From Astrocystis sublimbata (lineage: Eukaryota; Ascomycota; Sordariomycetes; Xylariales; Xylariaceae): a stretch of 64,000 nt of DNA. Positions 11,680 to 24,957 of this stretch are shown here, piece by piece; positions within the stretch are counted from its first letter, which is position 1; each line of letters begins with the position of its first letter. The notes below the pieces were generated by a model, which had not been told where the DNA came from, searched no databases, and saw nothing but the letters and a program-made list of their open reading frames with translations. Location: positions 744,001-808,000 of the forward strand of contig JAJNNY010000001.1 in the NCBI GenBank assembly GCA_022453515.1, given 5' to 3'. Made by a program: the position numbers and the translations under genes.

Positions 11680-11964
11680 ATGGAGATGCAGCCTCCCGAA
11701 GACATGCCGCTCAGCATCCGCGTCCTCCTGGTCCTTCCGTGGGCTATTCTCCTAGATTTCGTCAGATACGTGCTACGGCCCTGGGAGATGCGCCTCTGCA
11801 TGTCACTAGACGACTCGGGACACGGCGGGTGGCTGCTCTACCTGCTCGTGTTCGCTCCGCTGAACCTGTGTCTCCGCTTCTTCGCGATACTCATCATCGT
11901 CTGCCGCATTCTTGAGCCGTGGTCGCGCGTCGGCAGGATCTTGCTAGACTGGACGGACCGCTAG
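11680..11964 (+). CDS. Small two-helix membrane protein, hypothetical
   Basis: Intronless frame of 94 codons. It has two clear hydrophobic segments (LSIRVLLVLPWAILLDFVRY, and LLYLLVFAPLNLCLRFFAIL extended by IIVCRI) separated by a short polar loop, and ends in a Trp/Arg-containing tail (EPWSRVGRILLDWTDR). The start is supported by a favourable context (ATC ATG G) and the higher GC of the frame compared with its flanks. The family is not recognised. It could be a fungus-specific organelle or ER membrane protein. Confidence 0.5.
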   Translation: MEMQPPEDMPLSIRVLLVLPWAILLDFVRYVLRPWEMRLCMSLDDSGHGGWLLYLLVFAPLNLCLRFFAILIIVCRILEPWSRVGRILLDWTDR

Positions 11965-14900
11965 CAGCGCGCTGTTTTTTGGTTCTTGGGTTTTACTATT
12001 GACCTGTTTTTTATATCTCTGCCAGATGGCGAGCTTGCAATACTAGCCGTGGAGGTTGATGATGAGGTGTAGCGCTGGGTATTTGTGACGTCTTTTGAAC
12101 TTAGGTAGTTGAGACATTGGATATGGGCTTTAGATAGCGGAGGAGGAGAAGTTTGTGAGTTTCAGGTATGTTTGCCATGATAGCATTCGCCAATATCACA
12201 TCATCTTGATAGCGCTTGCATATAGCAAATACCAACAACAGCCAACCCTTTCAAGCAGAGCCTGTGCATATCTATCAACGGGACCCCCCTCATTTGCTTC
12301 TTTGAGGCAGGTCATGGTACAGACATTTTCTAGCTACACAGGCCTTCCATGCCGATGCAGACCGATCTCGATTTATCATTCCCCCAAAATTTCTACTGTA
12401 ACTACAGCTGAGGTGTAATTTGAAGCCTCTTGTTTGCATCAAACACTGGCTTGTCTCACTGCTCCCAATCTTCCTTCTTTGCACACACCTCACTTCACTT
12501 CACCTCCTTTTCCTTCTTCCAATATCTCTGCCCTGTCCACGTCTTCCTCGCTCGTTGTGCCTCCATCTCTAAAATTATTTGGAATCCCTAGTATCTTCAT
12601 CTTTGAATTCTCTAAGATTATGCGGCTATTTGGCTACCTCGTGTCCACCATTCTCATTGTCTTTCTTATCACGGAACATATGCTTGCCAGTAAATAATAA
12701 TACACTGGCGAGACTGATGATTCTGACGCCCTATGTAATCATCTTGGGGCACTGTCATGATGGTAGTGCCATCTTGTGTATCCGTGTGTGACTACTGTTC
12801 AATTATAATAGTGATATTATTATCGTCCAACTAATGTCCAGGTCTGGTAAGTGTATTTGTGATGAGTCGAATTGCTCTTGATTTACCCTTAAATCCCTTT
12901 TATCGACGGCCAAACTGAGCTGGACAACGCGGTGACTTGTTTATTGGGTAAAGGGACTCATCCTGAAAGGTGATGCTCAACGATTCACCCCCTACGTATA
13001 TTACCGATGTGAGTGTTTGAGAGCTTGAGGGCATATACTTCGTGTTGAGAAGGCCATAATCTTTGCCACCACCTTTCTAGAGTTGAAGGCAACTTTGTGG
13101 GCCCCTTCCACTGAATGCAACACTTCAACCAAGCCCGTTGACAAGGGAGTATTCGGAATAGTTTCTGGTTTTGGCTCTATGGCTAGTAATGCTAGGAGTC
13201 CTCTCAGAATCAGAAACTCGATCTGCTGTAATAATCGGACAATATTGTGTCTTGGGAGTCAATGCATCTCCCTTTTAGAGCACCCATCTCGGTTGAAACA
13301 CAAATAAGGATGCAATGGAACCTTCCACGAGGAATTGAACTATGAGGGTTTTGTGCTTAGCTGCTACAAAAGACTGGAAATAATCTCTACAATGTTTCGT
13401 CATCCTATCTCGAACAAATCTTTCCAAGAAGGGAATTGCAATGCTTGACAGTGGATGTGGATATGGATGCAATTTTTGTGGTTGTTTGGGGAAATGTAAC
13501 GGACAATTTCATCTCTATTTCCAGTTCAGTCTGTTATTGCAGCTTCATATGCTTGGAATTGCAAGATTGAGTAATTAGCACCATCAAACTTGGGTGACGG
13601 TTGCTCGATTACCTTGCTCAAGCCAACAGAAGAACCTTTTCCTGGGGTACACGCAAACAAACCGAGATTTCCTAGAAGCGTCTTGAAGCTTTGGGTCTCT
13701 TGCGATGTATGGGGGGCATATCGAAGCCGGAAATGCCAAGTAGGCGATTCAAAGAATCATCCTTTTTGCGCGGAAAGCTAGACATTGACGCAGTATCGAA
13801 GAATTCGGACGCGCTTTCAGAAGTGGCTACAGCCAGGGGAGGCATTGCGGCCTCGAAAGGTTAAGCAGGTCAAACTAAATTGAAGCTGAGCGGCTGAAAT
13901 GAAGTGACGAGAGGGATTAATTATCCATAATACCTCATAATTAATGCCTGTTAAACTACTGTGGGTTATAATTGAGTCCTATTATGATTATAGTGGAAAG
14001 AGAGGAAAGCTTGTTCATTCTGTCTGGATTTGGAAGCAGACAAGAATTGCCCTGGTGCGTACAATATGACTTCCCTCCAAAATACAGCCCAGGAAGTTGT
14101 CTGACAAGATGTCATTATCTTGATTCTTGACTTACTTCCTCGAAATTATGCCCCTATTAAATGCACAATCGCTGGGAAGAAGGAGTTGATAAATTTGAGC
14201 CTGCGCAGAAAGCATAGAAGAACAAGAGACTCGGGCACCAACTATGGAAAGGAAAAATAGACGAGTACAAGTAGATTTGAGTCTATCAATGTCAATACAC
14301 AACAAAAACGTGCCAGAATCTTATTCGTATATGTTGTTAAAGACAACTCAACAGGACCGTCTTGCCCAAAGGCAGTTGGAGGCGTTACGCAAACTAGTTT
14401 GTATGCTTGTATACATCTATTCAACATGCTAGCGGCTTAATGCAGCATCAAACAAGGCCTGGTAAGTCCATCTCAGAGCAGCTGTAATATGTCGCAGTTT
14501 GTGCTCAAAATGGTGCAATGATGTTGAAGTTTTTGGTAACAATACCCTGCGCTAGTAAACACCGTCCAGCAATTGTATCCCCACGAGTCTGCTGCGTCAT
14601 TTGAGCCAATTTGTCAGGATGAGCTGGAACAGAATACAAAAATACGTGAGACTATTTACAGCCATCTTATGGGCGTTTAAGCCCTGAAAATGTAAGCAAC
14701 AATGGAAGCATGATGCTAAATCTCCCTAGCCTTAGTGAAAGATAACGGTGGCCAACCCTTTTACGCCCCCTGGCGCCCTTGAATGGCCCCAAGCCGGACC
14801 TCAAAATAGCCGCTACGGGTTCTAACGTGGAAAAGAACACCTATATCAGGGAACTTGAAACCTCCATCGACAACAACAACAAGTTGCACATGCACATGGT

Positions 14901-16438
14901 TGTGATCGCATTGATGAACAGTCGTCACATATCACTAACTATCCATCCAATCAGTCTATCACGTGTAAGGCTTCAATTGCCTTCAACTATTGATCCTCAG
15001 ATACTAGCAGGCGACTTGCGGGCAATGGTTCGCATTGCGCGGCGTCGATCACCCCAGCTACCTAAGTTTTGCGCTATTGCTCTCCTGGCCCACAGACTGG
15101 ACTGGAACGTTTCAGCAGCTAGGAGTTATGGGAAACTCCTGCAACGATCTTGCAATGATGAAGTGGGCTGCTTCTGATTATTTGTATTGTCTGGATGACA
15201 TTGCTGGCAGCGACCACGAGCAGGGAGTAAGGGGCAATGTGAGGTCCACAACGAAACCTGTTTGGGAGAATCTTTTCCGAAAGGCGAGTTTGACTGCCAA
15301 CTTTCCCCGCAGGGGTGAACAATGGGTGATGTGATGTGATCTTATCGATTGGGATAGGATGATATCGTCCCTAAAGTTCAGGAAGGTATTGTAACAGCTT
15401 CAGTCGAGTATGCCTATCTCGCGTGCTAGAACTTAGGGATTTACAACCGCGACCCTAGATGGCGAATAAGTGATGTTAAGTTGATGGTATAATTTAATTA
15501 AGCCTTCAATATGATCATGTAGTTAGATGATTTGGTTTGGTAGCCCTCCCGATGACATAGTTTAAGCTGCATCCTCTACAATGAAAAGCAAGATAATTCC
15601 GGCAGACGTTTCCCGGCCACGAGGAACTGAAAACAGCTTGTGACCATGAGGGAGGGAGAGAGATGGTGTGGCGTGACGAGCTTATGATCTCAGTATCGAA
15701 TTTTGTTTACAACTTTGGGGTTTACGTTTGAGGAGGCAATACTTGGGGGGTAGATTCGTACGTATACTTTGTAAAAAGCAAATTATGGCGAACAAGTGTA
15801 CATCAGTTGCAATTTACAAAGTCCCAACCGGAGAATTTTGCTGTTAATACATGAGGTTAATACTCAACAGGGTTGCTGGGAACCTTGCGTGCAGGGAACA
15901 ACAAGGCTGCAGATGACGTGTTAATCCATACACCAACCATACCAACGCATAACTGCCTGGAACCACTTGCAAGGCAGAATGTCCCCGAGAAATTCTCGCA
16001 CAAATGTTCATATTGCGGATTTCGAACGCGTGTACAAGTACGACAAGCCCTAACATGAATTGGAATGGCAACAAATGATGTACTAAGTATGCAACGCAGC
16101 AGGCTACCTACAACTCTACCGGGAAAAAGCAAGGAGGCGATGTGCCCAGGGGCGTTGTAGTCCTAGCGCCGTTTATCTGCCATGAGAGTATCCGAGGTCA
16201 TTTTGAGTTCCCAGATTGGTATGCTTGACGTGTGGCACATGCAAACGCTGCCAAGGTTATTGGAGGGCCATGAGGGACAAATGTGCACAACATTTGCCTA
16301 GGTCGAATGCGTGGCGACATACTGTGCCCGGTAACACATGCAGGACTGTAGTGTAACGCATACGGTATGTCGTACTGTTTGCAAGCGTGGAGTTCTTCAG
16401 TGGAGAGCGCTTCAGATACTGAAGGATAATAAGGTTTA

Positions 16439-16555
16439 CTCTAGAAGGGAGTCAAACATGCTCTAGAAGAATGTTAAACACTCTAGAAGAAACTCAAACA
16501 TGCCTCTAGAAGGAAGTCTATCATCCTCTAGAAGGCGGTTTATATCTTTCTAGAG
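16439..16555. repeat. CTCTAGAAG array, about 22-bp period
   Basis: The nonamer CTCTAGAAG starts at 16439, 16461, 16481, 16504 and 16526, and a variant TTCTAGAG starts at 16547. Spacings are 22, 20, 23, 22 and 21 bases, close to two helical turns. The motif resembles half or imperfect heat-shock elements (TTCnnGAA), but no gene lies near enough to assign a role. Confidence 0.75.
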
Positions 16556-17060
16556 TTGTGGAGAGCTATCCAGCGTCCAGTTACATTTGAGCTCTGCAAC
16601 CGAGCGAGCGCCTTAGTTGAGAGTGATGACAAGTTCAAGGTACACCATCGCAGAGAAGATCGTGGCAAAAGGTATCTTCCGAATGATCCCACAAGGATAT
16701 TCTAGATCGCCTCAACTTTAATGTGCCAGGCCACATGTCGTCTTTCCTCGTGGCAGCTGTCGATCATTCTATATTATATCATAACATGGGATCGAACTGA
16801 TCTTCTCGAATTCCGCTATCCCAACGGCGGCTAGCAATGGTAGTAAGGCTGACACGAGTCGATGCCGTCCGGGTCAGATACCGGTCTCCAATCTTGAAAG
16901 CTCATACTCGACTGCCACGAGTAAGTAAAGGGTCTTGATCAAGCAACGCGTTCAGCATAATAGTGGAATGCCATGACTCTTGTAGTGGGCATCGCGTGGT
17001 TTGTGGAGATAATTCAGCCCTCTGAAAGGTGAGAACTATCCTCGACTAATTTTGGATTCC

Positions 17061-17091
17061 TTCTAGAGGTATTCTAGAGGTATTCTAGAAG
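17061..17091. repeat. TTCTAGAGGTA array, 11-bp period
   Basis: TTCTAGAGG at 17061 and 17072 and TTCTAGAAG at 17083 form three units with an exact 11-bp step, that is, one helical turn. The last unit continues as GAATG. The motif is the same as in the array 0.5 kb upstream. Confidence 0.75.
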
Positions 17092-20000
17092 AATGTTGCC
17101 GCCGGTCGGTCAGAACACGCTTGAGGTGTTCCATCGTATCCGTAGCACCTCTCTGAGAACAGTTGCTAGTGAATTGGTGGAACTGGACCTGGAGCATCGT
17201 ATTCGTCTTGTTTTTCATACACTACTTGTGCTCAAACAAAGAGTGACGTAAACTCTTTTCCAAACTGGTCTCGTATGCTGGCACGTTTCTGAGTAAGGAG
17301 TCGTAGGATATGTCGTTCCCAATAGGAACATCGCGAACAAGAAGGCCCACCGTACTGACGAATGGCTGTATTTGTATCATTGATGTAATCACTGGGGCTT
17401 GAGTCAAAAAGATCTTAAAATTGGGTATTGGATTAGAACGAAACGTGATGGGAAAATGTTGAAGGCTGCCATGACGTTAGTCCATTTGCACAAGGAATAT
17501 ATTGGAATGTTGGCAGTAAGAACGTACTCAGAGGAGCACGAGGGGGAGGGGGAGGGGGTGATCGAGCAGCAACAACACGCCGAGATCACGATGCTATAGT
17601 CGAAAAAGTGGGAGTTCAGAAATAGCGCTATCGCCAGGCCACCAGACGGCTGACGACGATCAACAGCATCTGGCTTATTATCACCATGACTCTATCCCGT
17701 TACCCGGTCCGGTCGTAGGGGGTCAGCTCCCGTTACATCCATGGTTGCATCCGAAACATTTTTGTCTGGATTCAGAGTAACCAGCTGTGGTACAATATCA
17801 ATAAAGACCTGCACAACTCATCGATCAGGTAGGGGCAGCAAATATTCAGCCATAGAAATGCCGGCCATGGTTGATTAGGCGTCAATACTTATCGGGGTGC
17901 CATCCGCTTAGAGGATGCTACTGTAGAAGGAACGGACTGCCCATTCGGTCTTCATGCATACCCGCATATCCGCGAGAACATGTGAGAGAGGTGCGGTAAT
18001 CGGAGCCAATAGTTTGGCTCTTGGCCTTCTAGAAGAGGGTCAACAAATGATGATCGTTAAATGCCAAACACAATATCAATATTTTGTATCCTGGCATGAT
18101 ATATCGACCATGAGTTAACACGAGGGCTCACAATGCGTATTCACTCCTGAAACATAAACTAATATGGCGAAACCCAGGTACTTTAAAATCCTAACAACCA
18201 TCCAGAGGAGGATTGTGAAGAGAGCGTTATCATTGTGTCTGATGGTGTTCTCTCTCTCTTTTTTTGATGCCTCCTTTGCACTTTCCCGCAGCATCATGTC
18301 AGCTTCATAGAGTCGAGTTTACTGGATTTCTAAACCGAGTTGTTGTTCGAAATCTGATCTTTCGGGCAACACATATGCTTTATTTAGTAGGCTGTTTATG
18401 GCTTCACGGACGAAAATTTGATTTTGCGTATCACAAGAGGCTGTACGGCATCGTGATCAAGCTAAGGATCTACGTGTTACCAAACCCAGTGGGGGCCACC
18501 TTGGAGTCTTGGCGATTGCCGAATGATTTGCAGACCGGCCCCAGAAATTCAAATGGCAGCATGTTACCCCTCCCTGATCCCCCAGGATCTACCTTGTAGC
18601 CAATGATACGTGGCTAGGCAATCCCACGCTGTCTAGGGTTTTGACCCTGAGTTTGGCACTCGGTGACTGGGGGATAGGGCAGAGCCACAAGGAATGTGAC
18701 CTTGACAAAGCAAGCCACGAAATCAAAAAACTCTCCTGACCTGCATATTAAATCACGGCCAGAAGGAATCAAAATCTCTAATATCTCGGCAAGAGCTCTC
18801 ACGTCTCTGTGAGACCTGATGGACGGATGCGATAAGTAAAGGTTTAAGGAACGACCTACATTGGATAGCCAATCATGATTCGAAGTTCGAATCTAGGAAG
18901 ACCAGATGATGATCTGAACCTTCGTTGATTTAGTCGCATATTGACAGCTTGGTGCTACCTATGCGCTTTCACATGTTTCTATATCGCTGGTAAGATCAGT
19001 TGTGTAAGTCACGATTTACTTCTCTGGGAAGCTAGCATCGAACGGCAATGACAATGCAAGTAATTATAGTCTAGTAACGACAATTGGCTATACCTCTACA
19101 GGGTAGATGTAAGTAGCTTTCAGACGCGATAGCAGGTGGAACGGACTCGGTATCAGTATCAGCAGAGTTTGCTGTGTATTCGGTGTTTATGGCTCGCAGC
19201 CTAACAGCATATGGAATAGACTGGGAGGAAACTAGTTTTGGAAGATCTGGCCTTGCGGTACTGGCAACCAACCAGAACCCATTCCTACATGTGGTAGCGT
19301 TAGCAGAGGAAGGAAGGATTATACAGAAAGCAGAGAAGTCAAATAATCCTAGTTGCGCATCCCCGACGCTAGACGAGCTAAGTTGTTGTTATGGTCTTGC
19401 GCGCTGGGAACGGCTACTGCACGAGTTGCATGCATAATAGGGGGTAATCCCTGTATCAGAAAGCGGACTGATGCATGCCATAATCAGTGCGGGCTTGAAC
19501 ACACGACCCTCATACATACATGGTATTATTGCTATGGATGATATAACAATTTTGAATGAATCACTTCTGACGAGCTCAAGCGTTGTTAGCAAAAATGTAA
19601 TTGTAAGCTGCTTTTTATTCCATGTCATCTCCATTCTTATGCCAGCTGTCACTAGAGCGAAAAGGCAGCTCAGAATAGCTCACTCTTGACGTAATAGCCG
19701 GTACCGGAATCACCACTAAGAGTGATGCCTTACGGCATAATGCGGAATCTACATGCCAAATGAAAGACGAATGGGCTGGTATGGCAGGTCACCACTCGCT
19801 AAGAATCTTACGTTGGTGATGGTGGCATTATACATTCTATTGTAATAAAGCTCAAACTCTTTACATTTCGTCATTGCTATTTGGAGACGGACAGTTTGCA
19901 GACCTAAATGCGAGGTCTTCTTGTTTGCCGGCGATGTTACCTCCCGCAGAACTATAACCTCTCTAGCTGATGTATAGTCCCCATTAGAACGCTTCTGTAC

Positions 20001-21470
20001 TGAGTCCCACCACCCGCTTCGGCTGCCAGACCGGTTGGGCTGACCATAAGCACGTCCTCTTGACCTGATAATGAATATCAGTGGCCCGATCGATCATATG
20101 ATACGTACTCGCTGCTCTGGGATTTGGTGTATCCGTGCGGGATACGAATAAAATGACGCTGGTTTACCACAGATAATGCTTGGTGTCTTGTATCTCTCTT
20201 CAGACCTGATTTCGAGGGCGACAACGGTATCGTTTCTACATTTACACGGGATGCTAGCAATGGTAGTAGCGGTGTTTTTCAGTCTAGCATGATAGTGCAC
20301 TGAGCGAACAAAGGACATGCACCATTCTTGTTCAATACGGGTTTTCACTGGACAGAATCAAGAATTGCCCAAGTAAACCTATCTCGCCGTCGCTCATTCA
20401 GCCGGAGGCGATCTGTGGAGCCAGACATTGCTAGTATACCTATCACAACGCTCCTATTAGACTGAGGCAGACAGGCGGCCGAGTGCCTGCCCTCGAAGCC
20501 TGCCGGAGTTGACGCGTTTTCTTTATTGCTTGATAATTAGTGTTGAATAGTGCTGGGGGAGATCGTCGGTAATACGCTCCTTCCCGTATATGGCTAGTTC
20601 TTACAGTTGGATTGCGCTCTGGCCAAGTTCTTGGCTCGTGCGAAATCCCCGTGCGTGCGGCAGTGTAACCCTAGACTAAAGCACACAAGCCCGGTAGCGA
20701 CAAGGTTCGCGATGGGCTTCGGAGGGCTGGCGCTCACCGAGGTGTATCCACTAAATAGTATGTACTTGATGGAGCTAAGTTGCGCAATGGTCCCGCACGC
20801 ACACTAGCTCAGCCGTAACTTCGTGATTCGCCCTCAGCATCATTGAAGTGTCCCCGAAGGCCGGAATAGCCGGGGGCAATCTGATATTGGGTAATTAAAG
20901 CGCCTCTTTGTCTAGAGTTCAGCATATTGCATTGTGGTATGGGCGTCGAAATTTTCTTTGATACCTGAGGACTTTAGCTCTTTTCGGCACTGGGAGTTAC
21001 GCATAGCCACAACAAAGGGATCTCCAGCAAATTTTCAGCGTTGTTGCCACGATCTGGTGGTAGATCCAGGACAGATTCTCACCTTTGACTGCGCGGATGG
21101 AGTCCTTGTTACCAACACAAAGACAATGTAAACAAGACAAACAATAGTGTTCCAGCACGTCGGTAATCATGTAAACATCGTGACTAGGGGAAGGTAGTTT
21201 GAATGACTGAAAGAAATGCCTCTATTTTGATATTGACGCCAAAGATGTCTACATAATCGTTACGTTTCCTTGCCAATGCAAATGCAATGGTGTTGAACAT
21301 GAACTCCGCCCTATGAACGTCAAGGAAAAGGATGCATGAACGCCAAAACCTTCCGTGGTATAATGCCTCTGGGGGCTAATCCTATCTTTCGATCCCCTCC
21401 CCCTAGGTAAATCCAGCGTGTAATATGTTTCCCAGAACGCCAAGCGAACTTGACCTATTAGTCTCGCTTT

Positions 21471-23246
21471 CTATGCCGACCAGCCACGCCCCAGGCAGGC
21501 CTCGAGCTCAGGATAACGCCGTGTGAAGTTTTCATGCATTCCCCAGTTTCGTAAATCCCATATGTGTTCCGAGAATTCGTCAGATGCGTATATTGACCCA
21601 GTGGAGAAATCAACCGTGAACGCCTCTGTAATACCAACTGGCCAGTTCTTAAGCCGTAAATTTGTACAATAGACATGGCGAAACTCGGGGTTGTTGTAAA
21701 ATGCCTGCCTGTCGATAACCGCACTGCGGAGATTGGGCCATAGAATAAAGTCCATCCATTGTGGATGCGGAATTTGTTGCTGGATGGGTTGGGAAGGAAG
21801 TATTTCCCTCAATCCAGAAAATGTATCTCTTGTGGGCTGGACCAGCCAAGCAATTAAAGCCTTAAATAGTAGGAAGCCCCCGACACGTTCCAAGGGGAGC
21901 ATGAGGTTGTTTGAATCGAATATTGAGGTGGCAATATCGACTAGGGGATAAGCAGGAGCACCTTGTGTCTGCGGACCCCGCAGACCAAGAGAACCCAGTA
22001 GATGTCCGTGGGCTTGTAGAAGGGGCCTCACGTTTGGACGAAGCGGGCCCAAGATGACCTCGCGGTGTGGACGGCCTCCAGCAAGATCCGTCAAGCGTCG
22101 ACAATCGGCAATATATCCTGTGATGAGAGCATCGTCTTGGCAGGAAGCAACTGAAGTAAGGACTGGAACTTCCCAATACGATGGTCTTTGGTGCGGTGCT
22201 GGATTGTTGCCGGGAGCACCTAGTAGTACACCGGGTACACGTTCCACGGCGCTCGCTGCTGGTACGTTGGAGAGATGGGTACGATGCCGATCTGCGAGTG
22301 GCATCCAAACTCTAGAAGTAGCTGATTAGACTTCAGCCCTGTATATATATAATCCAAATATGAAGAGGGAGGCTTACCGGACTTGACATCGTCGAAACTC
22401 ATGTCAGCATTGGTAATACACGACGCGGCCGACGAGTGTATCGATGGTGGCATGCTATTCCTCTCAAGAATGGCAGACGAGGTGTTGGGCGGGAAATAGT
22501 TGTTGTTGTAATCTTCCGGTGCTGCCGGGGAGGAGGGACTAGAGACCGTTGAAGGCAAGGAAACTGAAACTGAACCAGGCCAGACATTGGTAGTGTCGTG
22601 GACGTTGTTGTATGGTGGCAAATCTGAAACCATGGGATATTCTGGTGTCGACTGCCCATAAGGTGACTGGTGAGCGCTTGAATCATGGTATGCTGTTGAA
22701 TGGTTAGCCTCAGAAAAGACACAACCTCGAGCACCTAAATCAGTATTCTGGGGAGAAGGGAGACGAACAGTTCGAGTATTGCATACCAGGTCCTCCGGTG
22801 CGGATTCCCAAGGTCTCGCGCAGTCGCTTGACTTCCTCCTCCAGCGCCCTATTCCTCCCCAACAAATCGCGGACCGTCTGATCTCGAGACTGCTGGCTCC
22901 GAAGTTCATCGATCTCTCTCTCGAGATTTTCTATATGTTCCTTGGTTCGCGCTCGGATGGCCCTCTGAGCCTCGCGGTCATTGGCACGTTTCCGAGCAAG
23001 CTGCGAGGGTGTGAGAGTAGACACACTCCTGGTTCCTGAACAACATCGTCAACGACAAATTACACCCAGGGCATGTTGCATCCTCTGCTGTAAGAGCAAA
23101 AACCCACCTTTACGTTTGCCCGCCTTAGCCTTATCCGTGGTGGGTTTAGTCATACTAACTGACGACTCTGAGTAGTTTGAGCCCGCTGGCGAAGTGTTCC
23201 GAGACGACGATGAGGGAACCGTGTTGTTGTTGTTGACGTTGTCCAT
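21471..23246 (-). CDS. bZIP transcription factor with DUF3425-like C-terminus; possible frameshift
   Basis: Exons 23108-23246, 22787-23035, 22378-22734, then 22311 downward. Exon 2 carries the basic region ARKRANDREAQRAIRARTK (about residues 60-78, pattern N-x-x-EA-x-x-x-R) and a leucine zipper reaching LRETLGI. A Ser/Pro/Asn-rich linker follows. The conserved tail begins FGCHSQIGIVPISPTYQQ ... RAPWNVYP, then meets an in-frame TAG at 22220. In the neighbouring frame the same domain resumes at once as VLLGAPGNNPAPHQRPSYWE and runs to 21471, including HPQWMDFILWPNLRSAV and NNPEFRHVYCTNLRLKNWP. Continuing the protein therefore needs a 1- or 2-base frame change near 22223-22235. No intron of plausible size bridges it in phase. 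Either a sequencing error or a truncated allele fits. A nuclear DNA-binding regulator is expected; its targets are unknown. Confidence 0.75.
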
Positions 23247-24957
23247 ATCTGCCGAGGGGGAGCACTGGATGTGCCTTGTGAACGAACAGCTTGAGGAGGG
23301 GTTGGAGATGCTTCGTCGTATACGTGGACCGTATACTCAGAGGGAGGAGGTTCAAAGGCGGGTTCAAGTCGATCAATAATGAACGACCCAGAACTGCCAG
23401 GGTCCTATTGGCGTCATGGTAGATATATATGAACATCTGATGGGGCGAGGCAGCGGAGCGACCCACACACAACACTACCTACACTACCCTCCCTGCTGGC
23501 AGTTCCTCTAGCTGCTAAGTAGGAGACTAACGAGCCCCTGTCGATTCTCAACGATGGGTTGAGGGGAGAGGAACCAGACCGATCCCTGTTGTTCTCCTTG
23601 ACTACCAATACAACTTCACGCTACCAGCATCGCACTACGCTCTATACTATGTAGGTAGTTGGCCACATCTGTTGCGTACTGTAGGTTCCGGAACCTGTGA
23701 CTCGCTACAGTGTCGTTGGCTCAGCTATAAGCTCACCGACGAACGCAGCTCGGCTATAGGGGGATGTGGCATCTCACTTTCAGGGCAATAAAGCCGTTAG
23801 AGATTCGCAGTTGTGCGGACCGACTAATGGAGTGGGTGAAAACTTCTGCAGGCGTCCTGCAAGACATCCGGCAATCGGTATCAAAGCCCATAGTCGGAGT
23901 GTTCTCGACGAAATGGATGGTCGTAGGGCAAGGATGGACATGGTAAATAGACTTTGCGCTATGAAGGCGCTATACAGGTGGAGTTCTGTACAGTAGCTGG
24001 TAATGCTTACATCTATCAACACACATGGTAGCCCATAAAATCGGTGGGGTGGCCAATGGCGAACGGGCCAAAACGTCAAAGATACAGTACAACTATTGTG
24101 TAACAAGGTTTGTGTTGTGTGTCGCGACATCGTGACCACAGAAGGTCGTCTGCATGGGCCAGCCTGCATCCTTGGTACATACGGCATTACTTAGTATTTC
24201 GACAAATAGAGTTATGCAACACATTCCAGGACTTCAGCCAAGCCTCCACCAAAGGTGGATACAGAGAGCGCAGACGCTGAAACAGATAGTCGAGGTGGAC
24301 CAAGGCATCTTCCGAAAATCAACTACGCAGAACTACTAGTAAGTGCTACTGTACTATGTAGACTAACATTAGGTCCTCACATCGTACCTACGTGCTTCGA
24401 CGAGAGCCTTGATTGCAGCTAAATCCCGATCTAAGCAAGACACGTAGAGGCCTGGCCCCATGCTCCAGTAGGAGGATCATGGTGCTGTGAAATGATATCA
24501 AGACATCATGTTGACTGGTGATCATGGGTTTAGCGTAGTGACAACACCCAAAATCCAATGACGAAGCCGCCACGCCGTATGTCTCAGAATTACCGAGTGC
24601 CATGAAGCTATTAACGTCGGCTAAGTGCCACGTGCGGTCTTGCGTTGGAGATTTTCTTACTTTTACGCCCAGCAAATTCTGCTGTGGCTGCCATCCGCCT
24701 ACCCGCCTCAGGGCTAAAGGGATTTCGCCGCATTGAGGTTGGCGATGCTTACCCATTGGAGCAACGGAAATGTTCAAATCTCGGTAGAGGTTATTGTGGC
24801 TGAGACATCAAGTTCTTGCGTCTCCGGGCCTGTGTCCCACGGCGGCTTGAAGAGTTCACAGACATATCCAGTAGAATGAATTCACGTGTGATCACGCGTT
24901 GAAGTAGTTGTTGTTCACTTTGGAGGCCTTACACTCAAAGTGACCAGCTAGGCACTC
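23247..24957. other. Intergenic region upstream of the bZIP gene
   Basis: About 1.7 kb between two minus-strand genes, containing the bZIP promoter and the Pus9 3' side. Open frames up to 135 codons (23780-24187 minus) look non-coding: no domain, no start context, unlikely composition. Confidence 0.5.

Larger units (their letters stand above)
11965..21470. other. Large gene-poor, AT-rich interval
   Basis: About 9.5 kb in which no frame exceeds roughly 130 codons and none shows a domain, signal peptide plus cysteine pattern or coherent exon chain. AT-rich patches (for example around 12800-12830 and 13920-13990) and many short palindromes are present. Phased TCTAGA-containing repeats occur at 16439-16555 and 17061-17091. 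It may be eroded repeat DNA or a regulatory desert. Confidence 0.5.

Noticed and set aside
12434..12697. 87-codon frame ending in a hydrophobic segment
   Set aside because: Upstream part is Ser/Pro-rich chance sequence and the helix alone is not enough support.
14779..15177. 132-codon plus-strand frame in the gene desert
   Set aside because: No recognisable motif and composition like its non-coding flanks.
15844..16132. Two overlapping minus-strand frames with hydrophobic starts and several Cys
   Set aside because: Considered as small secreted proteins, but neither frame has a convincing signal peptide with a coherent mature part.
20607..20807. 66-codon frame with a loose resemblance to a DUF1501-like leader (FAMGFGGLALTEV)
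   Set aside because: Resemblance is to a few residues only, and nothing downstream continues the family.
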